From Bradyrhizobium frederickii (lineage in GTDB: Bacteria > Pseudomonadota > Alphaproteobacteria > Rhizobiales > Xanthobacteraceae), in NCBI RefSeq assembly GCF_004570865.1, contig NZ_SPQS01000003.1, forward strand, positions 248,001-312,000: a stretch of 64,000 nucleotides of DNA. Direction: 5' to 3'. The translations under genes were made by a program, and so were the position numbers. This document shows, one piece after another, positions 1-11,062 of this stretch. How positions within the stretch are numbered: position 1 is the stretch's first letter; every line of letters starts with the position of its first letter. Below the pieces are notes generated by a model, which did no database searches, was not told the DNA's origin, and saw only the letters and a list, made by a program, of their open reading frames with translations.

Positions 1-91
1 CGCCGCAGCGAAAAGCTGCCGGGGCTCGTTGACCGCACGCGTGGATATTGAGGTGATGATGGGAACGTCGGTGCAGCCACGAGCGCAGTTT

Positions 92-246
92 ACCTCTCCC
101 GCTCTTGTCCGCCGAAGCCTTGGCGAAGGCGGATGCGGGAGAGGTCGGCGCGTAGCGCCGGGTGAGGGTTCTCTCCTCTTGGGGGTTCTCGATTGTGGAG
201 ACACCCTCTCCCCAACCCTCCCCCGCAAGCGGGGGAGGGAGCGCAC
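92..246. repeat. Dispersed palindromic repeat, family D
   Basis: A GC-rich interrupted palindrome whose right arm contains CCCCCGCAAGCGGGGG. The same family recurs at 13767, 20841 and 38452, with short single-hairpin forms at 18042 and 46651. It lies directly before the ABC ATPase gene. Bases 1-91 contain no gene I can support; short reading frames stop within 51 bases or run on into the repeat, so any upstream gene ends outside or at the very edge of the window. Confidence 0.75.
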
Positions 247-276
247 CGTCTGCGCGGCATGTGCAGGGGGCTTTGC

Positions 277-2145
<1,869 letters not shown>

Positions 2146-2487
2146 GGCGCGAGGTTCACATGTCCTCCGGAAATCGTGAGCGGATGGAGCGACAGGGAAC
2201 AGCGGCATGTGAACCGCTTCATACTCCATCACTCCCTTTCTGAATTACCACTTCCGCAAGAAATTGCCGCACCCGGACCTGATTGACGACCACGGGTGAG
2301 ATGCAATGCCTGCGCAGCCGCGTGCTCGCAGCTTTGGATTGGCTCCTCGTCTCGCTCACGAGCAAGCCAACCCCATCACTCAGCACAGATTTTTCAGGAA
2401 TTGGAATCAAGGGCATCGAGAAACGCGTCCTGGCAGCCTCTATTCGGGTCGGTCGGTAGGCTGCCACTTACTCAGAAGGAGCCCCCA
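2146..2487. other. Intergenic region with a spaced inverted repeat
   Basis: No gene is supported here. A perfect 10-base inverted repeat, GGTTCACATG at 2153-2162 and CATGTGAACC at 2206-2215, follows the ABC gene after 7 bases. It is not followed by a T run, so it is not a standard terminator. From about 2220 to 3310 the DNA becomes visibly less GC-rich than the surrounding genes. Confidence 0.5.
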
Positions 2488-3003
2488 ATGAAGATGAGCA
2501 GCGCATTTTCCAACGCATTTTCCTTCACAAGGCACGTCGGCAGTCTTCGGATCCCCCGTTCCCGCCTGATCAAGTCGGCCCATCTCCTTGAAAGAATTGG
2601 ACTGGCAGCCGTTGGAGCCTCTTGCGGCCTCTATGTGGGTGCGGCTCTGTTGCGTCAGAAAGGCGGACTGTTTGAAAGCGGCTGGATCGTGCTGATAACA
2701 ATGCTCTACGGAGCTCTCAGTTATTATGTCGGCATCGACTTGGCCGGCAATCTCGCGCGGAAGTCGACATCGAGCATCTCGGAAGAATGGAACGGTTCCG
2801 AGCCGGCCGAGATCATGAGTGCAGCCGGAACGTTTAGCGCAGCGATCGCCGCGACTCTGTCCGTCAGCATCCTTGTCCTTGATCAAAATCTGCCTAACGG
2901 CCTGATAGCCTTTGTAGCCGGCTGTTGGGTGGTTGGTTCTTCGCTTCAGGTTGCGGCGGGCACGATGGCTCGCAACGACGAAACGCCCATCAACGAGCAA
3001 TGA
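2488..3003 (+). CDS. Hypothetical membrane protein
   Basis: I do not recognise this 171-residue protein. It has about four hydrophobic stretches (roughly residues 37-55, 65-85, 108-130 and 135-155) in two pairs, so it is probably an inner-membrane protein. ATG 2488 is preferred over the upstream in-frame start at 2296 because AGAAGGAG lies 8 bases ahead of it. Base composition is less GC-rich than the flanking genes, which fits recent acquisition together with the neighbouring cyclase gene. No catalytic motif is visible. Confidence 0.65.
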   Translation: MKMSSAFSNAFSFTRHVGSLRIPRSRLIKSAHLLERIGLAAVGASCGLYVGAALLRQKGGLFESGWIVLITMLYGALSYYVGIDLAGNLARKSTSSISEEWNGSEPAEIMSAAGTFSAAIAATLSVSILVLDQNLPNGLIAFVAGCWVVGSSLQVAAGTMARNDETPINEQ

Positions 3004-3319
3004 AGGACGTGCGCTCACGGAAATGCGTCCGCTTGACATCGTACGTCAGCACAAGCCGCAGTGTTGGTTTGGCTTTAGGTCTGGAATGAGCAATGACGAC
3101 TCATCGCAACCTCTGCTGTCCAACGCTGCGCGCGAGCGATGTTTGGTAGCGCAGCCGTTTGTATTGAGCAGTATCCCGATCGAAATCGTAGCGGTACTGA
3201 GTAACCTAGATTTTCGCACAACAAACAAGACGTGCCATCATGGCGGCGTTGGGATATTCTTCCCGCGCGTCCGTGGTCCAGAATTCTGCTAACTGCCAGT
3301 CATAAGATCGGTGGGAGCC
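3004..3319. other. Intergenic region, no gene seen
   Basis: About 316 bases of comparatively AT-richer DNA ahead of the cyclase gene. The reading frames that cross it have no ribosome binding site and atypical codon use. I see no hairpin, repeat or recognisable promoter beyond composition. Confidence 0.4.
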
Positions 3320-6300
3320 ATGCAGATTGCGGAGTGGCTCGAGAAGCTGGGGCTTGGGCAATACGCGGAGCGTTTTGCCCAAAATGGCATCGACGTGGAT
3401 ATCCTCCCCGAACTGATGGACGAGGACTTTGACAAGCTCGGGGTCTTGCTCGGTCATCGCCGCAAGATGCTGCGTGCCATTGCCGAGCTCGATCCAGCCG
3501 CGTTGATCGCGTCGCCGTCTCCTCCTCACGACGCCGAGCGGCGCCACCTCACCGTTATGTTTTGCGATCTGGTCGGATCCACTGCACTCTCAGCGCGTCT
3601 CGATCCCGAGGATATGTGGGAAGTGATCCGGGCCTACCGCGTCGCATGCGCGCGCGTCATCGCCGCTTATGACGGCAGGATAGCCAGGTTCGTCGGTGAC
3701 GGAATCCTCGTCTACTTCGGTTATCCGCGCGCCCACGAAGATGATGCGGAGCGCGCAGTGCGAGCGGGCCTCGATATCATTGCTGCGATTTGCCAGCTCA
3801 AGACAGGCGCGGGCGAACGGGTTGAACTTCGGATCGCAATTGCGACCGGGCTCGTGGTGGTCGGCGACCTCATCAGCGGAGATGCGTCGGAGGAACACGC
3901 GACCATCGGCGATACGCCGAACCTCGCTGCCCGGCTGCAGAGTCTGGCGGAGCCGGGGGCGGTCGTCGTTGCTTCATCGACACGCCGGCTGCTTGGCGAC
4001 CTCTTCACCTTCCGCAATCTCGGCCGGCGCGAGGTCAAGGGGATAAGCGAGCCGATCGCGGTCTGGGCGGTGGAAGGAGCGAGCGCATCGGAGAGCCGCT
4101 TCGAGGCGGTCCGCGCCGCGCGCTCGATCGGTTTTGTCGGCCGCAAGGACGAGATCGAATTCATTCTCTCGCGCCAGCGGGAGGCATGGCAGGGCTTGGG
4201 CCAGATCGTCTTGATTTCCGGCGAAGCGGGCATCGGCAAGTCGCGCCTTGTGGCAACATTGTCCGAAAGCCCCTCGCTGGGGACACACCGTCGGGTGCGG
4301 TATCAGTGTTCGCCTTATCACACCAACAGCGCACTTCATCCCTTTGTCGCGCAGCTCGAGCGCGCCGCCGGAATTCGCTTGCACGATACGCCGGAACAGA
4401 AGCTCGGCAAGCTCGAGGCCATGCTGGCGCTGGGAACCCAGCAGGTCGCCCGAGCAACCCCGCTGATCGCGGCTCTGCTTTCGATTCCCATTGGCGACCG
4501 TTATCCGCCCCTCGGCTTGAGCCCGGCGCAGCAGCGGAGACAGACGTTTGCCGCCCTTCTCGATCAGCTTGAGGGATTGGCGCGAGGCCAGCCTCTGCTG
4601 CTCATCTGCGAGGACATGCATTGGGCCGATGCCACGACGCTCGAATTGTTCGATCTCGCGGTCGATCGGATCAGGGCCCTGCCGATACTTGTGCTCATGA
4701 CATCCCGGCCGGAGTTCGAGCCCTCCTGGTCGGGCCTTGCCAATGTCAGTCTGTTGCGGCTCGACCGGCTCGACCGCCAGGACACGCGCGCGCTGGTGGA
4801 GCAGGTGGTCGTCGGCCGCCAGCTGCCACGCGAGATGATGAAGCAGATCATCGACAAGACCGATGGCATCCCGCTGTTCGTCGAGGAATTGACCAAGATG
4901 GTGCTGGAGTCCGGCTTGCTCGTCGAGGATGCCGGACGCTACCGGCTGAACAGTCCGCTGCCGCCGCTTGCCATCCCCGCGACGCTGCAGGATTCGCTGA
5001 TGGCACGGCTCGACCGGCTCGCTCCGGTCAAGGAGGTGGCACAGATAGGCGCGGCCATCGGCCGCGACTTTTCGTACGCGCTGCTGAAGACCGTGGCAGG
5101 ACGCGATGATCTGACCCTGAGCGCCGCGCTGGAACAGCTTGAAGAGGCCGAATTACTCCTGCGCCGTGGCACTCCGCCCGAGGCAAATTATAGTTTCAAG
5201 CACGCCCTCGTTCAGGAAGCGGCCTACGAGAGCCTGCTCAAGAGCAAACGGCAAGTGCTTCACACCCGAATTGGCGAGATCTTGCGCGAGAACTTTCCAG
5301 CCGTTGCCGAGACCGAGCCGGAAGTCCTGGCGCATCACTTCACTGAGGCGGGGCTGAGCGAGGCCGCCCTCGAATGGTGGCGCAAGGCGGGCCAGCAGGC
5401 ACTGAAACGCTCGGCCTATTCCGAGGCGATCGCGCATCTCGGCAAGGCCATTGCGATCGCCGATCAGTTGCCTGACGAGCCGCGCCGGATGATGAGCAGG
5501 CTGCATCTTCAAATCGCATATGGTCGTGCACTCAGGGGCAGCCTCGGTCATAGTGCGCCCGAAACGGTCGCGGCATGGACGCGTGCGCGCCAGTTCGCAG
5601 CCGACATCGATGATCCCGTCGAGCTGGCGCCGGTGCATTCGGGACTCTTCAATGCCTGCCTGACGCATGGCGAACTCGCTCCGATGCGGGAGCTGGCGGA
5701 CGCCATCAGGAGCGCCGCTGACCGACGACCGGACTCGCCGGTGGCCGCCGTCGTTGCCCATTGGGCAGGCGGCGTCACCTGCTGGTTCGCCGGCGATTAC
5801 TTGAATGCGAGAACGCATCTCGAGCGCGCGCTGGCGATCTATGGTGCCGAGCCGGATCCCGCCACCTTCAGGGCTTCGGCGCTGGATCTGCCGTTCGTGA
5901 TCATGAGATTTCTTGCCTTGGTGCTCTGGCCGCTGGGCAGCACCGCTCGTGCGCGCGAGCTCGCCGCGGAAGCGGTGGGTGCTCCGGCAGAAAAACGAGC
6001 GCTGTCCCAGGCCAATGCGCTGGTTCATCGCGCGGTGTTCGACGGGGTATGCGGGGGCATGTTGCAGCAAACAGAGACGATCCTGGCGCTCGGTCTCGCG
6101 CGCGACCACACGATGCCGCTATACGTGGCCGCGGGCACCTACCTGAATGGCCTGGCCAAGTGGCGTGCCGGCGACCGAATGGCTGGACTGGCGGACATGC
6201 GTCACGGCTGGACCTCGCTGCGCGAGAACGATTGCTATCTCTGCGAACCGTTTTGGGGGATGCATGTCGCCGTAGCGAATGCGGAGCTGGGCGAAGTCGA

Positions 6301-6685
6301 GACCGGGCTGGACATCCTGGACGAATTGATCGCCGGGACAGGCCAGTCCGGCCAGCATTGGCTTGATGCCGAGCTGCATCGTGTCCGCGGTAAACTCTTG
6401 TCGCGCCATGACGGATCCAGTGCCGAAGATGCCCTGAAGCGAGCGTTGGAAATCGCGCGACACCAGCAGACCAGGACTTTCGAGCTGCGCAGCGCGCTCG
6501 AACTTGCCCGGCTGCACAAGACAAATGGCCGAGCGGATGCGATATCCCGGGTGCTCGATCCCGTGCTCGCTGAATTCGGGGCGGAGCGAAATCTTCCGGA
6601 GTTCGTTGAAGCCAGGGAGCTGCTCACGCAGGCGGATGAGGCACGTGACGCTTCCCCTGGCCGGGCGTCTTGGGGCAGGGGATGA
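3320..6685 (+). CDS. SAM domain - class III adenylate/guanylate cyclase - AAA ATPase - TPR signalling protein
   Basis: A 1121-residue multidomain regulator. Residues 1-58 are a SAM domain (WLEKLGLGQYAERF), typical of protein-protein docking. Residues about 75-250 form a class III cyclase domain: metal-binding aspartates at D83 (FCDLVGS) and D127 (FVGDG), and the NLAAR motif at 201-205 supplying the transition-state Asn/Arg pair. An AAA/STAND-type ATPase follows with Walker A GEAGIGKSR at about 301-309 and a Walker B-like LLLICEDMHWAD. The C-terminal half is alpha-helical TPR-like. This architecture is common in Bradyrhizobium and is expected to make cAMP in response to a ligand sensed by the STAND/TPR part. 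GTG 3311 is also in frame; ATG 3320 has GGTGGGAG just before it. It converges with phaZ, with 3 bases between stops. Confidence 0.88.
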   Translation: MQIAEWLEKLGLGQYAERFAQNGIDVDILPELMDEDFDKLGVLLGHRRKMLRAIAELDPAALIASPSPPHDAERRHLTVMFCDLVGSTALSARLDPEDMWEVIRAYRVACARVIAAYDGRIARFVGDGILVYFGYPRAHEDDAERAVRAGLDIIAAICQLKTGAGERVELRIAIATGLVVVGDLISGDASEEHATIGDTPNLAARLQSLAEPGAVVVASSTRRLLGDLFTFRNLGRREVKGISEPIAVWAVEGASASESRFEAVRAARSIGFVGRKDEIEFILSRQREAWQGLGQIVLISGEAGIGKSRLVATLSESPSLGTHRRVRYQCSPYHTNSALHPFVAQLERAAGIRLHDTPEQKLGKLEAMLALGTQQVARATPLIAALLSIPIGDRYPPLGLSPAQQRRQTFAALLDQLEGLARGQPLLLICEDMHWADATTLELFDLAVDRIRALPILVLMTSRPEFEPSWSGLANVSLLRLDRLDRQDTRALVEQVVVGRQLPREMMKQIIDKTDGIPLFVEELTKMVLESGLLVEDAGRYRLNSPLPPLAIPATLQDSLMARLDRLAPVKEVAQIGAAIGRDFSYALLKTVAGRDDLTLSAALEQLEEAELLLRRGTPPEANYSFKHALVQEAAYESLLKSKRQVLHTRIGEILRENFPAVAETEPEVLAHHFTEAGLSEAALEWWRKAGQQALKRSAYSEAIAHLGKAIAIADQLPDEPRRMMSRLHLQIAYGRALRGSLGHSAPETVAAWTRARQFAADIDDPVELAPVHSGLFNACLTHGELAPMRELADAIRSAADRRPDSPVAAVVAHWAGGVTCWFAGDYLNARTHLERALAIYGAEPDPATFRASALDLPFVIMRFLALVLWPLGSTARARELAAEAVGAPAEKRALSQANALVHRAVFDGVCGGMLQQTETILALGLARDHTMPLYVAAGTYLNGLAKWRAGDRMAGLADMRHGWTSLRENDCYLCEPFWGMHVAVANAELGEVETGLDILDELIAGTGQSGQHWLDAELHRVRGKLLSRHDGSSAEDALKRALEIARHQQTRTFELRSALELARLHKTNGRADAISRVLDPVLAEFGAERNLPEFVEARELLTQADEARDASPGRASWGRG

Positions 6686-6688
6686 CGC

Positions 6689-7912
6689 TCACGAATTGAC
6701 GTGCACGAAATCCCGCAACAGCGGATAGATCTCGTTGTTCCAGCGCCGGCCTGAGAACACGCCGTAATGGCCGACGCCGGCCTGCATGTGGTGGACGCGC
6801 CGATAAGCGCGTACGCCGGTGCAGAGATCTTGCGCGGCGAGCGTCTGGCCGATCGAGCAGATGTCGTCCTTCTCGCCCTCGACCGTCATCAGCCCCATGC
6901 GGCTGACCGCCCTGGTGTTCACGGGACGGCCGCGATGCATCAGCCTGCCCTGCGGCAACAGGTGCTCCTGGAACACGTCGCGCACGGTCTCGATGTAGAA
7001 CTCGGCCGGCAGGTCCATCACGGCGAAATATTCGTCGTAGAAGGTCTTGATGGTCGCGGCCTTGTCCTTCTCGCCCTTGGCGATGTGGTTGGCGAGGTCG
7101 AGATGCTGCTTGATGTGGCGCTCGAGATTCATCGAGACGAACGCGGTGAGCTGCACGAATCCGGGATAGACCTTGCGCAGGGCGCCGCGGCATTGCACCG
7201 GCACGTAGTTGATCAGGTTCTGCTCGAACCATTCGATCGGCTTGCTCTTGGCGAACTCGTTGACCCGGGTCGGCTGGATGCGGGTGTCGATCGGGCCGGC
7301 CATCAGCGTCAGCGTCGCCGGGCGCGAGGGATGGTTGTCCTCGCACATGATCGCGGCGGCCGCGAGCGCCGAGACCGAGGGCTGGCAGATCGCGACCATG
7401 TGCGGGCGCGGCCCGAGCTGGCCTAGGAACTCGATCAGATGCTCGGTGTAGTCGTCGAGCCCGAAGCGGCCTTCGCTGCGCGGAATGTCGCGCGGATTGT
7501 GCCAGTCGGTGATGTAGACGTCGTGGTCCTGCAGCAGCGTCTGCACGGTGCCGCGCAAGAGCGTGGCGAAATGGCCGGACATCGGCGCCACCAGCAGCAT
7601 GCGCGGCTGCTCGCCGACGCCGTCCTTCTTGAAGTGCAGCAGCGAGCCGAACGGCGTCGCGTAGGCGATCTCCTCGGCGACGGCCACTTCGCGATTTCCC
7701 ACCATCACGCGCTCGATGCCGTAGGCCGGCCGGTGATACGTCAGGGTCGAGCGTGAGATCAGCTCCAGCGCGGCCGAGAGCCGGCCAACGAGCTGATCCG
7801 ACATGCCCTGCGGCACCAGGTTGAGAAACCTGAGCGCAGACGAGGCCCCCGCGCGCCACGGCGCCGTCAGGTCCATGTGGTTCTGAAAGGCCTGATAATT
7901 CATCGACATCAT
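6689..7912 (-). CDS. phaZ: Intracellular polyhydroxyalkanoate depolymerase
   Basis: This 407-residue protein matches the intracellular PHB depolymerase family, which mobilises carbon-storage granules in the cytoplasm. The N-terminus MNYQAFQNHMD is typical. The nucleophile motif reads AICQPS with cysteine at about residue 176; in this family Cys replaces the lipase-box serine. A conserved Asp near LMTVEGEKDDICSIGQT and a His in QAGVGHYGVFSGRRW complete the expected triad. I chose the ATG at 7912; the longer frame up to 7993 starts in low-quality N-terminal sequence. A third ATG at 7903 is also possible. The gene is monocistronic, tail-to-tail with the cyclase gene. Confidence 0.93.
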   Translation of the reverse strand: MMSMNYQAFQNHMDLTAPWRAGASSALRFLNLVPQGMSDQLVGRLSAALELISRSTLTYHRPAYGIERVMVGNREVAVAEEIAYATPFGSLLHFKKDGVGEQPRMLLVAPMSGHFATLLRGTVQTLLQDHDVYITDWHNPRDIPRSEGRFGLDDYTEHLIEFLGQLGPRPHMVAICQPSVSALAAAAIMCEDNHPSRPATLTLMAGPIDTRIQPTRVNEFAKSKPIEWFEQNLINYVPVQCRGALRKVYPGFVQLTAFVSMNLERHIKQHLDLANHIAKGEKDKAATIKTFYDEYFAVMDLPAEFYIETVRDVFQEHLLPQGRLMHRGRPVNTRAVSRMGLMTVEGEKDDICSIGQTLAAQDLCTGVRAYRRVHHMQAGVGHYGVFSGRRWNNEIYPLLRDFVHVNS

Positions 7913-8071
7913 AACTGAAACGCCCACCCCGTCCCGCGGTGCCATGCAATAACGACGCCAAACCGGCGGCCGGGCCGCCCGCAAAATTGGCACGTCGCTT
8001 GCTGTTCACCTCACGGCAGGCACAGGGCACGTCCGCGGGCCGGCGGAGAGCGGGATCAGGGAAGGGGCCAT

Positions 8072-8728
8072 ATGGCAAAGGCGACACTGACCATCAGCAG
8101 CAAGAATTATTCGTCCTGGTCGCTGCGCGGCTGGTTGCTGGCGAAATTCTCCGGGCTCGATTTCGAGGAAATCGTCACCGCGCCGGACGATCCGTCGGCG
8201 CGCGCGGAGATCCTGTTGCTGTCCTCGTCGATCCTGGTGCCGTGCCTGCGGCACGAGGGCGCCGTGGTCTGGGATACGCTGGCGATCGCCGAATATCTCA
8301 ACGAGGTGATGCCGTCGGCCGGCTTGTTGCCCGATGACCGCATCCAGCGCGCCCATTGCCGCTCGATCTGCGGCGAAATCCATTCCGGCTTCACCACGCT
8401 GCGCGCTTCGCTGCCGGTGAATCTGAAGGGACGTTTTCCCGGCTTCAAGATCTGGTCGCGTGCGCAGGCCGATATCGACCGCGTCTCGTCGATCTGGCGC
8501 GACTGCCTGGAGCGGTCGGGCGGCCCCTTCCTGTTCGGCGCGCAGCGCACCATGGCGGATGCGATGTACGCGCCCGTGGTGACCCGCTTCGTCACCTACG
8601 ACGTCAAGCTGGAGCCGCAGCTGCAGGCCTATGCCGACACCATCATGGCGATGCCCGAGATGCAGGAATGGATCGCAGCGGCGCGGGAGGAGCCCGCCGA
8701 GATCGAGGAGCTCGAGGTCGAATATTAG
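8072..8728 (+). CDS. Glutathione S-transferase family protein
   Basis: A 218-residue cytosolic GST-fold protein. The N-terminal thioredoxin-like domain carries NYSSWSLRGW, where the serines sit in the usual catalytic loop, and VPCLRHEGAVVWDTLAIAEYL, the glutathione-binding region with the conserved Ser/Thr-Asp-like turn. The C-terminal helical domain spans about 85-205 and contains FGAQRTMADAMYAPVVTR, the N-capping box region. Expected role is glutathione conjugation or peroxide/thiol handling; the substrate cannot be read from sequence. The ATG has AGGGGCC upstream. It is stand-alone. Confidence 0.88.
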   Translation: MAKATLTISSKNYSSWSLRGWLLAKFSGLDFEEIVTAPDDPSARAEILLLSSSILVPCLRHEGAVVWDTLAIAEYLNEVMPSAGLLPDDRIQRAHCRSICGEIHSGFTTLRASLPVNLKGRFPGFKIWSRAQADIDRVSSIWRDCLERSGGPFLFGAQRTMADAMYAPVVTRFVTYDVKLEPQLQAYADTIMAMPEMQEWIAAAREEPAEIEELEVEY

Positions 8729-8859
8729 GCAGGCGAGTGCGGCCTTGCCTGTTTCGGGGGCGGTACCGGGCGGATCGGCCTGAGCCGGCTATCCCCTTGT
8801 CAGGATTAACCTTTGGCGCTCCCGCGCGGCCGAGGCCGTTCGCCCCGCCGCACAGATAT

Positions 8860-8911
8860 TGTACGCACCTGCACAGCCGCATCGACATCTAGCCGTGAAC
8901 AGGTGCGTACA
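8860..8911. repeat. Spaced perfect inverted repeat between convergent genes
   Basis: TGTACGCACCTG at 8860-8871 and CAGGTGCGTACA at 8900-8911 form a perfect 12-base inverted repeat with a 28-base spacer. It lies between the GST gene and the minus-strand small gene at 9008, which converge on it. There is no T run on either side. Confidence 0.6.
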
Positions 8912-9007
8912 CGGCCAACCGGCTGATTCGGACGCGATTCGTTCGGGCCGCGTTCCATTCGTTAAGGCGGAGCGCGGCGCCGTTGCATTTTGGAACAGAT
9001 ATGGGTT

Positions 9008-9232
9008 TCAGGCGGCCCCGCGCTGCTTCACGCGCGGCAGGCGCCAGCCGATGACGGTGGCCTCGACCGCAATGCCGGCTTCGTGGTTCTGCCAGCGTCC
9101 CTCGACATAGCGGCAGGCGAACGGCAATTGATACGTTCCGCTATGGTCCTCGCACAGCACTTCGAGCGCCAGGCCCGGCGGCGGTTCTCCGGCGCCGTCG
9201 AATTCCGCCAGTCGTCTATCGCGCGTTGCCAT
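9008..9232 (-). CDS. Small conserved hypothetical protein
   Basis: A 74-residue acidic-then-basic cytoplasmic protein with core text PFACRYVEGRWQNHEAG. I recall near-identical short proteins in Bradyrhizobium annotation but no function. ATG 9232 has GGGGAG about 9 bases upstream, which decides the start; a much longer in-frame extension to 9706 overlaps the opposing secreted-protein gene and lacks a start signal. There is no signal peptide, membrane segment or catalytic motif. Confidence 0.7.
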   Translation of the reverse strand: MATRDRRLAEFDGAGEPPPGLALEVLCEDHSGTYQLPFACRYVEGRWQNHEAGIAVEATVIGWRLPRVKQRGAA

Positions 9233-9415
9233 TCCGAAAATCTCCCCTAAACAAAGCCGCGGAAAGAGCGCCCACTTCTTCCGCATGCGGATCATCGTTC
9301 CCCGTCCGAGGGAACGGCGCAAGCTCAACGCGAGAATGCGGTACGAGTGTGGTAGCCTTTGCCGGCTGTGCGCAAACAGCGCACATTGCCGTGATCGATC
9401 GGACGAGGAACCTTC

Positions 9416-9772
9416 ATGCTGCTTCGAGGTGCCGGCATTTGTTTCGCGATGTTGCTGCTCGCAACGCTGGCGCATGCGCCGGTGCACGCGCAGGACGTGC
9501 CCGGCATCGAGATCTGCACGGTCGAGAAGACCATGGAGCGGCGCACCTCCTGCCTGCAGAGCAATGTCGACTTCCTGCAGAAGACGATCACCAAGCTCAA
9601 TCTCGATCATCAGCAGAAGCTGGACGCCGCCAACCGTCAGATCGACGCGCTGAAGACGAACCTCGCCGGCCTGCAGAAGACGCTTCTCGATCTCCAGGCC
9701 GCCCAAGCGAAGACGGCCGAGGATCTGAAGAAGAAGCAGGACGTGCCGCCGGCCAAGGACGCCGCGAAATAA
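9416..9772 (+). CDS. Hypothetical periplasmic coiled-coil protein
   Basis: A 118-residue protein with a clear signal peptide (residues 1-25, cleavage after VHAQ). Two cysteines (in EICTVEKT and RRTSCLQSN) could form a disulfide. From about residue 50 to 105 the sequence shows heptad-like spacing rich in Leu, Lys and Gln (LQKTITKLNL, ALKTNLAGLQKTLLDL), so a coiled coil is likely. The tail is Lys/Ala/Pro-rich. The function is unknown. It converges with the enolase-superfamily gene with 9 bases between stops. Confidence 0.72.
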   Translation: MLLRGAGICFAMLLLATLAHAPVHAQDVPGIEICTVEKTMERRTSCLQSNVDFLQKTITKLNLDHQQKLDAANRQIDALKTNLAGLQKTLLDLQAAQAKTAEDLKKKQDVPPAKDAAK

Positions 9773-9781
9773 GCTTGGCCA

Positions 9782-10885
9782 TCACGTCACGCGATATCGC
9801 TCGATCACGCCGGGGTCGGGCTCATAGCCCAGCCCGGGTCCCGAGGGCACCGCGACGTGGCCGGTGGCATCGGCATCCGCGCGGCCGCCCCAGAGGCAGG
9901 CCTCGCGCTTGAGATGGAATATCTCCACGAGCCCGTCGTCGCGTGTCGCCAGCAGATGCAGCGTCGCGAGCAGGCCCGGCCCGAAATACGGGGAGTGCGG
10001 CACGATCTTGACGCCGCGCCGATCGGCGAGCGCCGCGACCTTCACAAATTCCGTGATGCCGCCGACCTTGGTCACCGAGGGCTGGGCGTGGCTCACCGCG
10101 CCCGCCTCCATCATCTGGCGGAATTGATAGTCCGTGCAGGCATTCTCACCGGCGGCGATGTCGAGCCCGCCTTTGCTGCGGACCTCGGCCAGCGCGGCAA
10201 AGTCCTCCGGCGGCCAGACCGGCTCCTCCAGAAACATCGGCAGCGCGTCGCGGCACGTCTGCGCAAACGCGATCGCCTGCGCGGCCGTGAGCGGGCAGTT
10301 CATGTCGACCATCAGCGGAATGCTTGGTCCGATCGCCTCGCGTGCGGCGAACACCGCAGGCGCCGTGGTCTCGTGCAGCTTGATCGCGCCATAGCCGAGC
10401 GCGAGCGCCTTCCGGCATTCGGCGGCGATGTTGTCGGGCGTACCGATCCGCAGCAGGCTCGCGTAAGCCGGAATGGCCGTGCGCCTGGTCTCGCCGAGCA
10501 GGCGATGCACTGGCACGCCCTCGACCTTGGCGGCAAGGTCCCAGAGCGCGATGTCGAGCCCCGAGATCGCGAACATGGTGATGCCGTAGCGGCCGAACAG
10601 ATGCAGATTGCGCTGGATCTGCTCCATGACGGCGGGGATGCCGGCGGCATCGGGCAGCTTCAGCCCGCGGGCCTGCGGTGCGATCATCTCCTCGACCGCG
10701 CTGCGCGTGGTGCGCGGGCAGACATAGGCGAAAGCGTCGCCCCAGCCGGTCAGTCCGGCATCGGTCAAGACCTCGACCAGCACCATGTCGAGGGCGGTGA
10801 TTGCGGAGGCGCCCTGGCGGAAGCTGGCGGCACCGGCGTCATAGGGGATGCGGATATGGTGCGCCCGCACATCGGTGATTTCCAT
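9782..10885 (-). CDS. Mandelate racemase/muconate lactonizing enzyme family protein
   Basis: A 367-residue enolase-superfamily enzyme, expected to abstract a proton alpha to a carboxylate in sugar-acid or related catabolism. The N-terminal capping domain covers residues 1-130; the barrel carries metal ligands D194 (MVDMN), E220 (FLEEP) and E247 (AAGEN), and the general base H297 (VPHSPYFGPG) of the mandelate-racemase group. The second-strand motif, usually KxK, is K169-L-H171 here. ATG 10885 is chosen because the in-frame extension to 11746 runs antisense across the AraC gene. Substrate is unpredicted; acid-sugar dehydratase or racemase are both possible. Confidence 0.88.
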   Translation of the reverse strand: MEITDVRAHHIRIPYDAGAASFRQGASAITALDMVLVEVLTDAGLTGWGDAFAYVCPRTTRSAVEEMIAPQARGLKLPDAAGIPAVMEQIQRNLHLFGRYGITMFAISGLDIALWDLAAKVEGVPVHRLLGETRRTAIPAYASLLRIGTPDNIAAECRKALALGYGAIKLHETTAPAVFAAREAIGPSIPLMVDMNCPLTAAQAIAFAQTCRDALPMFLEEPVWPPEDFAALAEVRSKGGLDIAAGENACTDYQFRQMMEAGAVSHAQPSVTKVGGITEFVKVAALADRRGVKIVPHSPYFGPGLLATLHLLATRDDGLVEIFHLKREACLWGGRADADATGHVAVPSGPGLGYEPDPGVIERYRVT

Positions 10886-11062
10886 GACGCGGTTCCTCCG
10901 TGCCTTCTGGTGAGCGGTTCCCTGGGAATGTAACCGTGAACCGCCGGGCGTTGCCAGTGGCCATTCCCGGTCTATCCTCATGCCGGGACAGCAATGCCGA
11001 TCAAGCGGAGCGGCCGATGGCATGCGCATCATGGCCGCGCTTCGAACGAGGGTTGAGCCGCC

